Shown here: piece after piece, positions 54,301 to 63,409 of the stretch
Layout: each line of letters begins with the position of its first letter
Numbering within the stretch: the first letter of the stretch is position 1
Origin: Saccharina japonica
Lineage: Eukaryota > Sar > Phaeophyceae > Laminariales > Laminariaceae
DNA: 64,000 nt
Direction of reading: 5' to 3'
NCBI GenBank assembly: GCA_008828725.1
Contig: MEHQ01003283.1
Location: forward strand, 170,001-234,000
Translations under genes and position numbers: made by a program
Notes under the pieces: generated by a model
The model's input: the letters and a program-made list of their open reading frames with translations, nothing else
The model's database searches: none
What the model was told of the DNA's origin: nothing

Positions 54301-57250
54301 TACCGCTTGAACTTCGCGGAAGGTATGTGGAATACTCAGCCCCCGTAGTCGCCAGTGTTTGCAGTATCGATATGCGGTTCCAACGGGTTTACCTGTTAAT
54401 GAGGCATGGTTGGGGTAGGGGGGGTCAACGTTTATGCATGTTTTGGGCCTTGCTTTCAGACGTTCAGAGTCACTCGCCCGAGTGACTTCCCGCCTCCTTT
54501 AAAGCTTGATTTGCTTGTCGGCCTTGTGATATATGCCGTCATTGAGGTTTTTGTTTTTCTGAGCCAACAAAACGTGTGGTTTCGTCCAGCTTTTGGCCGA
54601 GGTACATAGCCACTAGAACAATTGGCCTTTCGTCTTGTGGAAACCCCCCGCGGTAGCCTCATTGTAGAATCAGGGCAATGCCACGGTAAGCGTATCTCGT
54701 TTTGGCTCAATATTCCTGACCCGTTGAGATCCTATTGTCAGCAACTACAGGTTAGTGCGACACATTTTCTAGTGTATTTGTTTGAAGACTGGCGCATAGA
54801 AAGGTCGATCTCGGGTTGGGCGAACCCCCTTTTTCACGGAAGGTCATGTTTCGGGTGATATATTGACCTCCTGGAACGATGAGCGTCTCGGTTCCAGATC
54901 TCTTTCACAGGCAATGGAAATAAAACAATCCGTAAAGAAATCAAACCAAAAAACAGTTAATAAAGTATTACTTTAACTAATATTTTCTTGGCCGTCTTCG
55001 GACTGAACAACATGGACTCCAAAACTTCCATATTTCAACGGCATCCTCCGACTTCCGCTCTACTAATGGCCATCGACATATTTGTACATGTCTTCCAACA
55101 CCTCTGGCGCACCCCCTTCCCCCTCTTGGATCGCCCTTTACCCCTCGTTAGCTGTGAGCCCGGCCATGTCCATGTTCCGTTCCCATGGAGCCTTGAAAGT
55201 GTCGCCGACATATGTGTGCTCCACATCTTATGACGAGTTGCCCCCTCTTGTGTCTGCCTTCCAATTTCACCAGCTATGCACGGGGGTACGGCGATGGCCG
55301 GATCGCACGGCCTACGCAATAGAAATGGCCCCCGAGACATGCATGCACCCTGCATCTGACGAACTCCCTCTTTCTCACCCTCTCCATCCTTCGTCGCCTG
55401 TGCTTCTTAAATAGAGAGAAAATATAGGTCGCAACGAATGCTGCCAAACATTTTCGCCTTCCTCCTCGCTCCCTACCCCTGGCTGTGGAGATTATCCTTG
55501 GCGTATGCATGCACGTTTAATCTGACGAAATCCCCTCTTCTGCATCGTCCTTCGGCAGCGGTCACCTGTATACCATGCCAAGACGCCGGGCCGTTCAGAT
55601 GGCCTGCAGAAAATATCCCCGAAACGTACATGTACGCCATCTCCGAAAAGTCGCCTCGCTTAGACCGCTCTTTATTATTTGTCAGTTGTGTTCCATGCCA
55701 GAAACCGTACGCAGCCCGACCCTCGTCTCGAACCGCCTCCATCAAAAGGTCCCTTGAAAATTTCATGCACTCCGCATCTATTGAGCCGCTTCGTCTCATG
55801 TTGTCCTTCGCCCACCTGCAGCGGTGCGCCGTGCGCGAGCCATGGTCCGTGCCCATGGCAAGACCCTTCTGATGAGCGATTCAATGATGGCGGCGGGCTT
55901 CATCTTTTTGAGCCTGGTGATTTCGGTCACACCCTTCATTGCCTGCCTATTTATTCTTGTGAGGGACCTTTTTGTTGCTGGCCCGTGGCCCAGCGTCCCG
56001 GGAATGGTCTTCATGGGCATAGTGGTCGTCACATGCGCGACGCTGGAAGTGGTCGTGTACGCTTCCAGGGCCGTCTTCGTTTGCTTAGTGCAGGTAACTA
56101 CAGCCTCTACGCCTATAAACCACGACGCGGCCGGAGGAAAGGTGTATTGGCGAACCGATTGGATTTACAAACCATGGGCTTACAGTAGCCAAAGCACATT
56201 TCGAAACAAATGTACAAATAAAGACTGAAAGAAGTACAAGTGGCATGAAAAGTTTTTTTCAGAACGTGTTTTGTTTTTGTTAAGGACGCCTGCATGTCAA
56301 GGGAGAGGGAACTCTAGTGCCCAAGGTTTGTCGGGAAATAATTACTGTAACAACTACCAAGTGCTTGGTATCTTCAGATTCTTCTTGGGGCAAACGTACA
56401 CTTTCTGCCGGCGCATGACTCTTCAATCCAAGGACTTATCTTTTCGTTACGTCGTGCTTTCATATTATGTCTGTAGTGCTTTTATTGTGTCTGTAGGAAG
56501 TGCATGGGGAAACATGCGATACTGTGTAGCATATTGGAAGGGTTTCCAAGAAGTTTGGCAAGGAATGTATCGGAGCATGCCATCGACAGACTGATGTCGG
56601 GCTGTGGTAGACGAACGGGATAAATATCTTCTGCTCTATCTCGTGAAACGACAGATTTTTCGCTGATCGCCTGCTTGTTGCATGTCCCCCGACTCCTTGC
56701 CTCGCGGTATGTCGCGCTGAGTTATCGCAACACCCGCTGCTTTGTTTCAGGGCTCCTTATGGCCTGACAGAGTACGGGTGCTACATCCACGCCTCTGCCC
56801 GCCTACTGTTGACACTCCGTGTTAGTATATCGCACCTCTCCCGTGTGGTTGCACGTCTCCGACCCATCCTCTCTACGCATATCGTGCTAAACGCCCCCCC
56901 CCCCCCCCCGGGGGGTTTCCCCCCCCCCCCCCCTTTTTTTTTTTGTGCGGGCTCTTTTTCGTCCAGAAAAACTTTGGGTTTCTACACCCACGCCTCTGCC
57001 CGCCTACTATTGACGCTCCGTGTTAGTATATCGCACCTCTCCCGTGTGGTTGCACGTCCCCCCCCCATCCTCCCTACGCATATCGGGCTAAACGCCCCCC
57101 CCCCCTCTCGCTGGCGTGTTGCAGGTTCCGGAGGCGGAGTGGACCGACCGCCACAACCGTTCGCCGCACAACGACCTGTACAAGGCGTGGCGAGACCTGC
57201 AGTTGATCCACCCGGCGACAAGAGAAGCGGATGGAGCGGTACAAGCCTAA
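39745..57250 (+). CDS. PNS1/CTL (choline-transporter-like, SLC44) membrane protein, seven exons
   Basis: Joined exons: 39745-39972, 44792-44926, 47683-47847, 52902-53311, 54141-54322, 55822-56093, 57125-57250. Phases agree throughout (0,0,0,2,1,0), giving about 505 residues, the usual size for PNS1-type CTL proteins. Family hallmarks in order: polar N-terminus, first helix AWAVAFTANVAITLL, the PPDRVTFAAELLQ segment (the 'R-I-P-F-A..L' motif), the core YFWRASVSWGSSVAANIV with TVAGSAASHW, KSFHRVMRSSLGS, then VRRARAMVRAHGK before helices 8-10, and a polar C-tail PHNDLYKAW. SLC44/CTL proteins sit in plasma or organelle membranes and are linked to choline and lipid-precursor transport; the real substrate here is unknown. 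The start of exon 2 is the least certain border. The 3' half is duplicated in inverted orientation at 60410-64000. Confidence 0.88.
40647..40959. mobile_element. ~313-bp terminal-inverted-repeat MITE with A/T-run ends
   Basis: AGGACACCTCAAGGGCGCAC + A-run at the left is mirrored by T-run + GTGCGCCCTTGGACACCT at the right, then GACACCCCCCCTAT / ATAGGTGTGTGGTGTC-type inner mirrors. It is in PNS1 intron 1; the overlapping 179-codon frame is not a gene. Confidence 0.8.
41198..41231 (+). repeat. interstitial TTAGGG (telomere-type) tract
   Basis: GGGGTTGGGGTTAGGGTTAG followed by further GGTTAGGG units: four perfect TTAGGG units (41207-41230) and two imperfect ones, inside PNS1-like intron 1. TTAGGG is the telomere repeat of many eukaryotes including several stramenopiles. 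Confidence 0.85.
41675..41923 (+). other. short open frame in PNS1 intron 1
   Basis: 82 codons from ATG; polar N-terminal part (RARSKTNQAIPDAINNDRKR) and GDTVDILVVGN just before a GTAATC that could be a donor (41850). A Lys/Asn/Pro-rich frame (42065-42304) follows. Both might belong to a separate small gene or an element, or be chance. Unrecognised. Confidence 0.22.
43735..44035. repeat. GGGACGTCCCAT-type short palindromic repeat cluster
   Basis: The words CATCCCATGTGACATCCC, GGGACACCCCATTAGG, GGGATGTCCCGCGGGACGTC, GTCCCACGGGACG and TAGGATGTCCTA are repeated in both orientations; each is itself a partial palindrome. No coding capacity. Confidence 0.6.
44792..44926 (+). CDS. PNS1-like exon 2 (helix 2)
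   Basis: The 3' border (donor GTGAGA at 44927, phase 0) and the hydrophobic segment RYWVLMTCALLVLVACTVSG with ALLIACHDL are clear. The 5' border is less so. An AG at 44790-44791 gives the phase 0 that exon 1 needs. The better-looking CGGCAG ending at 44826 would need an extra small exon in the 4.8 kb intron. Position and hydrophobicity fit the second helix of CTL proteins. Confidence 0.72.
45145..45440. mobile_element. MITE family 2, copy (inverted orientation)
   Basis: CATGATACAGTAGAGGTGCA at the left and GTACCTCTTTCGTAGCAAGC at the right are its ends; inside is GGGTTAGGGAGCATGATTAT, the counterpart of the family's GGTTAAGGAGC block. Confidence 0.65.
45396..45869 (-). other. unidentified minus-strand open frame, 157 codons
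   Basis: One of the longer non-repetitive frames in the window (PAAIHVVAGNSLAESDIITA, RAINTYMLIQVNSQYVRGIV). Its 3' end overlaps the end of a MITE, and it lies in PNS1 intron 2 on the opposite strand. No motif recognised; probably chance or a mobile-element relic. Confidence 0.22.
46994..47330. mobile_element. MITE family 2, full copy plus partial tandem copy
   Basis: The full copy runs from GCCGCGTGCTACGGTAGAGG to GCACCTCTATCGTAGGATG (about 46994-47240), with CGGGCTCCTTAACCCAAATT and TTTTCCTCCAAAATCATTTT inside. It is followed at once by GCTACGATAGAGGTACTGCA and GGGGCTCCTTAAGG of a second, truncated copy. Confidence 0.75.
47683..47847 (+). CDS. PNS1-like exon 3 (helices 3-4, R-x-x-FAA motif)
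   Basis: 55 codons, phase 0 at both ends, acceptor TTCCGGCAG and donor GTGACG. It encodes ISVGGFVFTLTVTILLLPG, a second hydrophobic run GMGCAWISCFVVL, and then PPDRVTFAAELLQ, the conserved short cytosolic segment (RR-I-P-FA-A-LL in typical members) that precedes the next helix. An alternative acceptor at 47657 breaks the reading frame. Confidence 0.87.
47992..48260. mobile_element. MITE family 2, copy
   Basis: GCGTGCTACGATAGAGGTAT at the left and CAGGCTACCGTAGCATTCG at the right; inner TTTTTGGCTGAATCGTTTTC, GCTCTTTAGCTCAAAACGG and GAGTGACCACCCTCAGAAAA match the other copies. Confidence 0.75.
48330..48386. other. poly-G run with an N (assembly weak spot)
   Basis: Almost pure G with one ambiguous base at 48343, in PNS1-like intron 3. 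Real length cannot be trusted. Confidence 0.9.
48630..48669 (+). repeat. (ACCT)n microsatellite
   Basis: About nine perfect ACCT units. Confidence 0.95.
51172..51421. mobile_element. MITE family 2, copy (opposite orientation)
   Basis: GACGCATGCTACGATAGAGG and CTACCTCTGCCGTAGCACGC are inverted ends. GAGCTCCTCACTTAAGGAGC and TTTGGGTTAAGGAGCCCGAT appear in reverse order relative to the 46994 copy. This is the cleanest copy of the family. Confidence 0.85.
52063..52760 (+). repeat. 220-bp direct repeat, 478-bp period
   Basis: 52063-52282 and 52541-52760 share CGTCCAGTACCCTGCGCTCG to GACAAGAGGGAGA at about 90% identity. Between them GTTGTAGCACCGGCGAGAGC is tandemly doubled. It lies at the end of PNS1 intron 3, 140 bp before exon 4. 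Confidence 0.85.
52902..53311 (+). CDS. PNS1-like exon 4 (family core)
   Basis: 410 bases, phase 0 in and phase 2 out, acceptor GCGCCTAG and donor GTAAGG. It begins VASRAVTSTPNILCWAL, then a helix around YMWVAVGVIAYIGSMSA, a loop with several Cys (SDCTGPW, LSCKCDDA, SYCKY), and the strongest family signature YFWRASVSWGSSVAANIV then AATVAGSAASHW. In relatives this reads 'yfW..qVi.Nv.h.tvaG..atW'. It ends with KSFHRVMRSSLG, the 'R...t.SfGs' segment. Its inverted paralogue would lie just beyond the right window edge. Confidence 0.9.
54141..54322 (+). CDS. PNS1-like exon 5
   Basis: 182 bases, phase 2 in and phase 1 out, acceptor TTGGATCAG and donor GTATGT. It continues the LGS motif with SLCKVAAIDCIFKPLHFLV, then a divergent loop and the hydrophobic stretch SYVLLYPVVLVSVYRLNFAE, equivalent to the 'fN.YaYv..ai.G..F' region of CTL proteins. 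The minus-strand paralogue at 63228-63409 has exactly the same length and splice phases with roughly 87% base identity, which supports these borders. Confidence 0.85.
55020..55821 (+). repeat. degenerate ~125-bp tandem repeat ending at the exon 6 acceptor
   Basis: About six diverged units, beginning near 55071, 55207, 55338, 55501, 55619 and 55756. Each opens with a (G/C)A(A/C)(A/G)TACATG-like word and runs through a C/T-rich part (CCTTCG, TCCTCG, CCCTC) into CAG/TAG followed by a CATG-containing stretch. The last unit merges into the real acceptor and the start of exon 6. The paralogous intron on the minus strand (about 61.7-62.5 kb) carries the same kind of units, so the repeat predates the gene duplication. 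Confidence 0.6.
55822..56093 (+). CDS. PNS1-like exon 6 (helices near the C-terminus)
   Basis: 272 bases, phase 1 in and phase 0 out; acceptor CACCTGCAG, donor GTAACT. It encodes VRRARAMVRAHGKTLLMSD (the 'f..sA..t..ll...G...l..d' segment), a helix around AAGFIFLSLVISVTPF, a short loop, and the last helix with VVTCATLEVVVYASRAVFV and CLVQ, which corresponds to the 'a.dT.f.C' end of relatives. The paralogous exon at 61433-61701 is one codon shorter. The preceding intron carries tandem units resembling this exon's own acceptor region. Confidence 0.87.
56781..57110 (+). repeat. ~125-bp direct duplication, 200-bp period, upstream of last PNS1 exon
   Basis: The segment starting CCACGCCTCTGCCCGCCTAC at 56788 recurs at 56988, running through GTTAGTATATCGCACCTCTC to a poly-C run in both copies. 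Between them is a C/T homopolymer block (about 56888-56944). The minus-strand paralogue shows only a weak single copy of the region. Confidence 0.7.
57125..57250 (+). CDS. PNS1-like exon 7 (polar C-tail, stop)
   Basis: Forty-one codons plus TAA at 57248-57250, phase 0, acceptor GTTGCAG. It encodes VPEAEWTDRHNRSPHNDLYK and a helical polar tail. The minus-strand paralogue at 60410-60535 has the same 42-codon length and stop position but differs by conservative exchanges (D/E, N/D, V/I). This indicates selection on the protein and confirms the frame. Confidence 0.88.
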   Translation, partial: VPEAEWTDRHNRSPHNDLYKAWRDLQLIHPATREADGAVQA

Positions 57251-58649
57251 GCCAAAACGTGCGTTTGGTAGGAGGGATTTCTCGGAGGGTACCCGGCCAG
57301 TGACCACACCCTGAGTGCACCTAACCTGGGGTTGCGTTGTCAAGAAGGGGTATATATTTTAAGGTACACGGGGTGCCAGACCCGGCAATTTTGAGCGTAC
57401 TCCCCAACCTGCGACCGGAACGGTATATCACTGTTGTTGTACTGAAAGGTACACGGTACGACGTGGAGGATTTACCAGAAAATGGAGGCGTTGGCGGGCA
57501 GAGGCTACCCCCGTACACCTGCGACGAGGAAATCATCCTTGTGCTGTAGGAGCGGGTGGGGGAGGAGCAGAAGATGGTCGCCTGATACGTGCCTAAGGCC
57601 CCCTAGATAATAATTTACCATTCAATCCCTTGCAATCTAGATATGTTTGAGACCCGGGGAGCAGGGGAGTAGTCTACGAACACTGGTAAGACGTGAATTT
57701 AGTTTATCATCCGAGTAGACCAGCCCCGGCGTACTGCGTGCCGGGGGGGGGCGGGGGGTCAACATGTCGTTTCGTGCGCCCATCGAGGAATGCTTCGTGA
57801 GAGCAAAAGGTATTCTTGGCGCCACTGTCTACTTTGAGGTACCCCTGAGTCCATACAACATGCTGCCCAGTGGGCGTTCTCAGCCTAGAATCTACTCGGT
57901 TTGTTTTGGAGCCAGGTTGTGTTTTTATGAATTGCAGGACATCTCGGTACATTCCTAGACCCAGGGGGTTGTGCGTCGGGTTTTCCGTACATGTTTTCTC
58001 GAACGTGTTTTGTCGGGCGCGGGCATTTAGCCCCTGATGTAACGCACTTGCCCCCTTTTTCTTGTTTGGGTGTAAAAATCGTGTGACAATAATTGAAAAC
58101 GGAATAATATTCCTGTACGTCGAGAAACGTGAATGGCATCGAGTAGCTACTGTACTACAAGACGAAGCCTCGATGCTACGAGTACTGTCTATCCCGTCTA
58201 CTAAGGAAGCTTCAGTACATGAGAGACATTTCGGGATGGCACGAGACAGAAAGGGGGTCGTCCTCTTGCGGAACGGGGTTGCTGGTGGACGCACCAACGC
58301 ATGTTGGAGGCTGCGCAGGCTGTAAAAGGTGGTGAGCAGTGCGTAGTATGGGGCTGTGCTCGAGGTACGTAACATAATTGTACCGTAAGCTTGTGAAGTT
58401 TGGTGTTGCATTCTAGGGAGGGATTCCTGGGGCGAGACAGGTAGATGCGCTTCGAGCAACGCTCGTGTAGCACGCTTCCCTACCAACCCCCCCAGCCCAT
58501 CCGTGGCGAACTGCGAACTTGCCCCTACACCACCACGACCCTAACGGAGGCATCTGCCTTCATTCCCGACGACCGTTCCACCAACGACGTTTTTCCACCT
58601 CCGATTTTGCCGGACTCACATCCATCTTGGCTGTCGTGGGGACTTGAGA

Positions 58650-59105
58650 GGAAAAAAAATAGTGACAGCATGCGACGATTACAGCGACGGTCACTTCGTG
58701 ATTGCGCGATGACGCACGCAAACTCGTGTTCGAGTCACAGCAGTGTAAGGGGTCGTAAGGCACGGGTGCAACAAAATCCTACCTTTATCGCTGGGCGCCC
58801 TCGCTGCTTGTAGACGAAAGTCCAAATTCTGTTGGCCGCTATCTCTTAAAAGGGGGCCCAAGCCCTAAGAAGGGGGCCCCCAAAGCGGGTTAAGGGAGCC
58901 CCGCCAGTCAGAACGCGCTGTATTGCCAATAAGTTATGTATCTATCATCGTAGTGACACGGCTTTCCTTTGCTTCGAATCCCGATCGAGTCACGGCTACG
59001 GTCATGGCAGAGAGAAATTGCGTTTGAATCTAATATTCTGTTCCGGCTGACAGGTCTTGACCCTCGTGAGAAATTACTCAATACACATGGGCATAACTCA
59101 CAAGT
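58650..59105 (+). repeat. dispersed repeat family 4, uninterrupted copy
   Basis: Matches 34090-34170 + 34445-34860 without the MITE. It includes AAGGGGGCCC / GGGGGCCCCC words and GTCACGGCTACGGTCATGGC, and lies in the loop of the large inverted repeat. Confidence 0.8.
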
Positions 59106-59150
59106 AGAATTCCCTAGGTTTACTTAGGGTTATCTATATCGGGTTATCTA

Positions 59151-59186
<36 letters not shown>

Positions 59187-59187
59187 C
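59151..59187 (+). repeat. (TGTC)n microsatellite
   Basis: About nine TGTC units with one TGTT. Confidence 0.95.
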
Positions 59188-59413
59188 TCGGGCCTAAATA
59201 GGCTCCGCCCCACGGGAACTGTTTTCCCCGAACCCGACGCGCATACCGTGCAGCTAGAATCGATCGCCGACACACGTGCAAGCAGTCTGGGCCAACGTTC
59301 GGCTTCAACGGAGCCATGCGCCTTGAGTTACGAGCGAGAACACTTTGCTCGAGCAAGAGTCGGTATGAGCAGCAAAATCATCGCCGAGCGATATCATAGC
59401 TCGCCCAGCGGGA

Positions 59414-60303
59414 ATGGTTAATGGCGTTATTAAGGGTGTTGCCCGCCAATTAAAATATATCGTGCAAGGTTGCCTCAGGTTGCAAGAGGTCTTGACCCGA
59501 ATGGGCGTTACAGTATATTCTGTGGAGTTAATTTTCCACGGCGATTTCCAACGCTACAATGAACCGAGCTATGTCAAAAAAACATCAGTAGCTTCTACGT
59601 ACGTCAAGACTCACTGACGATGTCGACACGTGTTGGTAAAATTCGCACAGACCATTGATCGATTCAGGCAGAGCTATACCCCGCCAGGCCTTATTTGTCG
59701 CTTCCTCACACTTGCGAACGCCCACATCAAAGAGGCCAGAGAATGCTGGCAGCACGGAGCCCACGTGATTTGGACGCCTGGCTCCGACGACGCCCTCGTG
59801 TACGAGACCCATTTCGCGGAAAACAGCGACAGCCGCAGCGTCGCTTACCCTGGCCTGGTTCTTTGTGTCAAGGGCAGCACGCCTGCCGCGCGAGAGGTTC
59901 TTGACAGCCTAGCAGAGGAAGTGCGAAAGCTGTTAAAATACAAAGTGCACGGGTATCCCGGCCGCCGCTCTGTGGTGTTTGAGGGCACCGACGTGGCACC
60001 CGTGAGCGCTCTCACGACAGTAGCGACCTTCGCAAATATCTTGAAAATCGCTTCGACTAATTGGGAACCCTGGTCGAAAGAGTGGCCGGGGTGACGAGCG
60101 AGGTGTTGCAGGCGTTCTACCTCGCGGCCGAGAGGAAAAAATCAGTACTCTCGTCTCCTGGTCCTCAAACCAGATATCGCTTCTCAATCCGAGTCGGGGC
60201 CCAGGAAATCGCCAGCACAGGCATCATCTCCGACGGTACGCGTTACGAGAGGCGGGGGAGTACGCCCGACACTAACCGGGTCTGGCACCCCGGGTACCCC
60301 TGA
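59414..60303 (+). CDS. unidentified ORF pair in the loop of the inverted repeat, probably frameshifted
   Basis: Three successive open frames: 59414-59617 (67 codons), 59630-60094 (154 codons, GTG or internal start) and, in another frame, 60061-60303 (80 codons). The middle one has protein-like composition with charged helices (FLTLANAHIKEARECWQHGA, DSLAEEVRKLLKYKVHGYP). The third continues the same style (EVLQAFYLAAERKK), so a single frameshift near 60070 could join them. I do not recognise the family. Absence of any partner sequence in the arms suggests an insertion or a remnant of another gene in the loop. It could also be a decayed transposon protein. Confidence 0.4.
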
Positions 60304-60409
60304 ATCTATACCCGAAGCTACAAATCGCTACCCCAGGTTCGGCAAACCAATATTTGATCACCAGCCGGGTACTCCTCTCTAAAGCACTTCCTACCACACG
60401 CACTTTGTC

Positions 60410-60535
60410 TCAGGCTTGGATCGTTCCATCAGCTTCCCTTGTCGCCGGGTGAGGCAACTGCAACTCTCGCCACGCCTTGTAGAGTTCGTTGTGCGGCGAG
60501 CGATCGTGGCGTTCGGTCCGCTCCGCCTCCGGAAC
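60410..60535 (-). CDS. PNS1-like paralogue, exon 7 equivalent with stop
   Basis: Forty-one codons plus TGA (60412-60410 on the minus strand), acceptor ATGTTACAG. It encodes VPEAERTERHDRSPHNELYK and a tail ending DGTIQA, against DGAVQA in the + copy. Exactly the same length as its partner, with mostly conservative replacements. Confidence 0.85.
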   Translation of the reverse strand, partial: VPEAERTERHDRSPHNELYKAWRELQLPHPATREADGTIQA

Positions 60536-62410
60536 CTGTAACATACCAGCGGGGGAGGGGAGGGGGGTAATAATGACATGCCATGAGGAAAGGGGTCGAA
60601 CACGTGCAACCCACAATAAGCGTGCGAGATGTTAACAAGACGCGCCAAGAGTCGAGAGGCAGATGCGATAATGCAGCACACGCACGCCCCCAGGCCATTG
60701 CATCAGGAGCCCTGAAACAAAACGGTAATTCAGCACGACATGCCGCGAGGCAAGGAGTCTGGGACTTGCAACAGGCAGGTTCGCCGCGCAAATCTATCGT
60801 TTGGCCAGATAGAGAAGGAGAGATCCCCTTTGTTCGCCTACCAAAGCCCGTTATCAGTCTGTCGATGGCAGACTCCGATAAAGTTCTTGAAAAATAAACG
60901 TGGGAACTATTCGATTATGCTACACAGGATCGCATGTTTCCCTTGTACTTCCTACAGACACAATTAACGCACTACAGAAACAACGAAAACACGGCGTAAC
61001 GAAAATACAGGTGTTTGGATTGAGGAATCAGGCGCCGGCAGAAAGTGTACGTTCGCGCAAAACTAATCTGAAGATACCAAGTAGTTGCTGCAGTAATTCC
61101 TTGTCGACAAAACCTTGGGCACGAAAGTTTTCTCTCCCTTGACATACGGGCGTTCCTAACCAAACCAACACGTAGCCAAAACAAATTGCAATACCAGTTG
61201 TATTTGTTTCAAAACTGTTTTGTTAAAACTAATTCCAAATGTGCTTCTGCTACTCTAGCCCCATGGTTTGTCAATCCAGTTGGTTTGCCAATATGTCTTT
61301 CCTCCGACCACGTCGTGGTTTAGGAGTAGATGCTATTACAGTATTTGCCTTTCGACAATGTGCAGGGCATTCTTCACCCAGAATGAAAAAAACGAACACA
61401 CTTCAACGGATACGAGTAGATATTGTAGTCACCAGTACTAAGCAAACGAACACGGCCTTGGAAGCGTACATGACTACTTCCAGCGTGGCGCATGTGACGA
61501 CCACAGTGCAGACGAGGACCAATCCCGGGACGCAGGACGGCGGGGCACCAAGATAAACATCCCCCATATACAATACCCAGACAGTGTAGGGTGTGGCTGC
61601 AACTGCCAGGCTCAAAAAGACGAAGCCCGCGGCAATCATTGAATCGCTCATCAGGAGGGTCCAGCCGTGGGCACGGACGATGGCTCGCGCATGTCGCACA
61701 GCTGCAGGTAGGCGAAGGACAACACGATAGGAGGCAGCGCATTAGATGCGGAGTGCACAGAAGTGTCAAGGACCATTTTTATGGAGGCGTTCGAGATGAG
61801 GGTAGGGCTGCTTGCGGTTTCTGGCATGGCACACAACTGACAAAAGAAAAAGAGATACCTACTTGTAAGCGATTGGACGTTTCAGATATGGAGTACATGT
61901 ACGTTTCGGGGATATTTTCAACTGACCATTTGAACGGCCCGGCGTCCTGACATGGTACACAGATGCCCAATGACGACGAAACGACGCAGGACAGGGGGTG
62001 TCGTCAGAGTAAACGTGCATACATACGCCCGGGATAATGTCCACAGTAAGCCGGGAGGGAGGCGCAAATGTTCGGTTGTATTCGTTGCGGCCAATATTTT
62101 CTCAACATGAATAGTCCTAGCTGACGAAGGAGAGGGGGTGAGAGGGGGGGATTCCTCAGATATCGGGTGCGTGTATGCCTCGGAAACCCTTTCTAGCCAA
62201 ACCATCCGATCATCGACGTTGCATGGTGCATAACTGACGGCCACACAGGAGGGGGAAGCTCGTCAAGATACGAAGGTAGTGAATGTGTGTGTCGGGGACG
62301 CTTCAATGTTCTATGGGAACGGAGCATGGCCGCTGCCTCGCGCACAGCTAACGAGGGACACAGAGCGATACAAGGGGAGGGGGGGGGGGGGNNNNNNNNN
62401 NNNNNNNNNN

Positions 62411-62444
<34 letters not shown>

Positions 62445-63409
62445 GCGCCAGAGGTGTTGGATGCCATGTATAGATATGTCGATGGTCCTTTCTAGGACTG
62501 CGGGTGGTATTGGAGTAAATTATATTGAAGTCCGAGTTGTTCTGTCCGACGACGGCCAAGAAAATGCCAGTTGAAGTCATGCTTTATGCCTGTTTTCGTT
62601 CGATTGCGTTAAGGGTTGTTTTAGTTCCATATTGCCTGTGAAAGAGATCTGCAATCGACATGCACATCGTTCGAGGAGATCAGTGCATCACCGGAAACAT
62701 GAACCTCCATGATGAAGGTGGTTCGCCCAACCCGAGACCGACATTTCTATGCGCCATTCCTAAAAAATATACACTATACAAATTGTCGCACTAACCTGTA
62801 GTTGCTGACTACGGGATCTCAATGGGTCAGGAATATTGAGCCAAACCGAGATACATCTACCGTGGAGTTGCCCTGATTCTGCATTACGGTTACCGCAGGC
62901 GGTTTCCACAAGACGAATGGCCACTCGTTTTAGTGGCCATGTACCTCGACCAAAACCTGGACGAAGCTACACGGTTTGTTGGCCCAGAGAAACAAAAAAC
63001 ACTTCAATGGCGGTATATATTACACGATCGATCCGCACATCAAGCTGCAAAGGAGGCGGGAAGTCACTCGCGCGAGTGCCTCTGAACTTCCGAAATAAGG
63101 CCCAAAACATGCGTAAACATTGACCCCCCCCCTGCCCCAGCCACGCCGCTTTAACAGGTAAACCCGTTGGAACCGCACATCGATACTGCAAACACTCGCG
63201 ACTACAAGGGCTACGTATTTCACTTACCTTCCGTGAAGTTAAATCTGTATACGCTAACGAAGACAGCAGGGTACAGGAGCACATAGCTGACGGTGAACCG
63301 CAAACCAGTCATGACGAAATCCGCTGTCCAGGAGGCGTTCGAAAAGCTAGCGACGAGGAAGTGCAACGGCTTAAAAAGACAATCGATCGTGGCCACCTTG
63401 CTCAAGGAC
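60410..63409 (-). CDS. second PNS1-like gene, 3' part of a tail-to-tail paralogue (cut by window edge)
   Basis: Minus-strand exons at 63409-63228, 61701-61433 and 60535-60410 repeat exons 5, 6 and 7 of the + strand gene with the same phases (2/1, 1/0, 0/stop). Replacements are mostly conservative and the only indel in coding sequence is one whole codon in the middle exon. Intact acceptors (GGATCAG, CCTGCAG, GTTACAG) and donors (GTAAGT, GTGACT) are present. The upstream exons should lie beyond 64000. Because the copies are clearly diverged, this is a real paralogue, not an assembly mirror. The two genes converge, 3' end to 3' end, around a 3.2 kb loop. Confidence 0.85.
61433..61701 (-). CDS. 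PNS1-like paralogue, exon 6 equivalent
   Basis: 269 bases, one codon shorter than 55822-56093. VRHARAIVRAHGWTLLMSD and VVVTCATLEVVMYASKAVFV are clearly homologous. The segment between the helices (PYTVWVLYMGDVYLGAPPS) is the most divergent, as expected for a loop. The donor is GTGACT. The final residue before the junction is Leu instead of Gln. Confidence 0.83.
62383..62442. other. poly-G run containing 19 Ns (assembly gap)
   Basis: G-run, Ns at 62392-62410, G-run. It is in the intron between exons 6 and 5 of the minus-strand paralogue; apparent frames through it are artefacts. Confidence 0.95.
63228..63409 (-). CDS. PNS1-like paralogue, exon 5 equivalent
   Basis: 182 bases, identical in length to 54141-54322. 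The acceptor ATTGGATCAG (minus strand) is preserved and the donor is GTAAGT. The protein differs at about a quarter of positions, e.g. ASFLNGSRTL against ASFSNASWTA, while SYVLLYP and the FKPLHFLVAS helix are unchanged. Confidence 0.83.

Larger units (their letters stand above)
53535..57250 (+). repeat. left arm of large inverted repeat
   Basis: This stretch pairs in reverse complement with 60410-64000 (positions sum to about 117,540 to 117,660, allowing for indels). It contains part of intron 4 and exons 5-7 of the PNS1-like gene with their introns. From 53535 to about 54040 the arms are nearly identical; further inward similarity falls to roughly 85%, and to island-like similarity beyond 54.7 kb. 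The repeat continues past the right edge of the window, so its full length is unknown. Confidence 0.88.

Noticed and set aside
62279-62580. Frames crossing the poly-G/N gap
   Set aside because: They depend on ambiguous bases.
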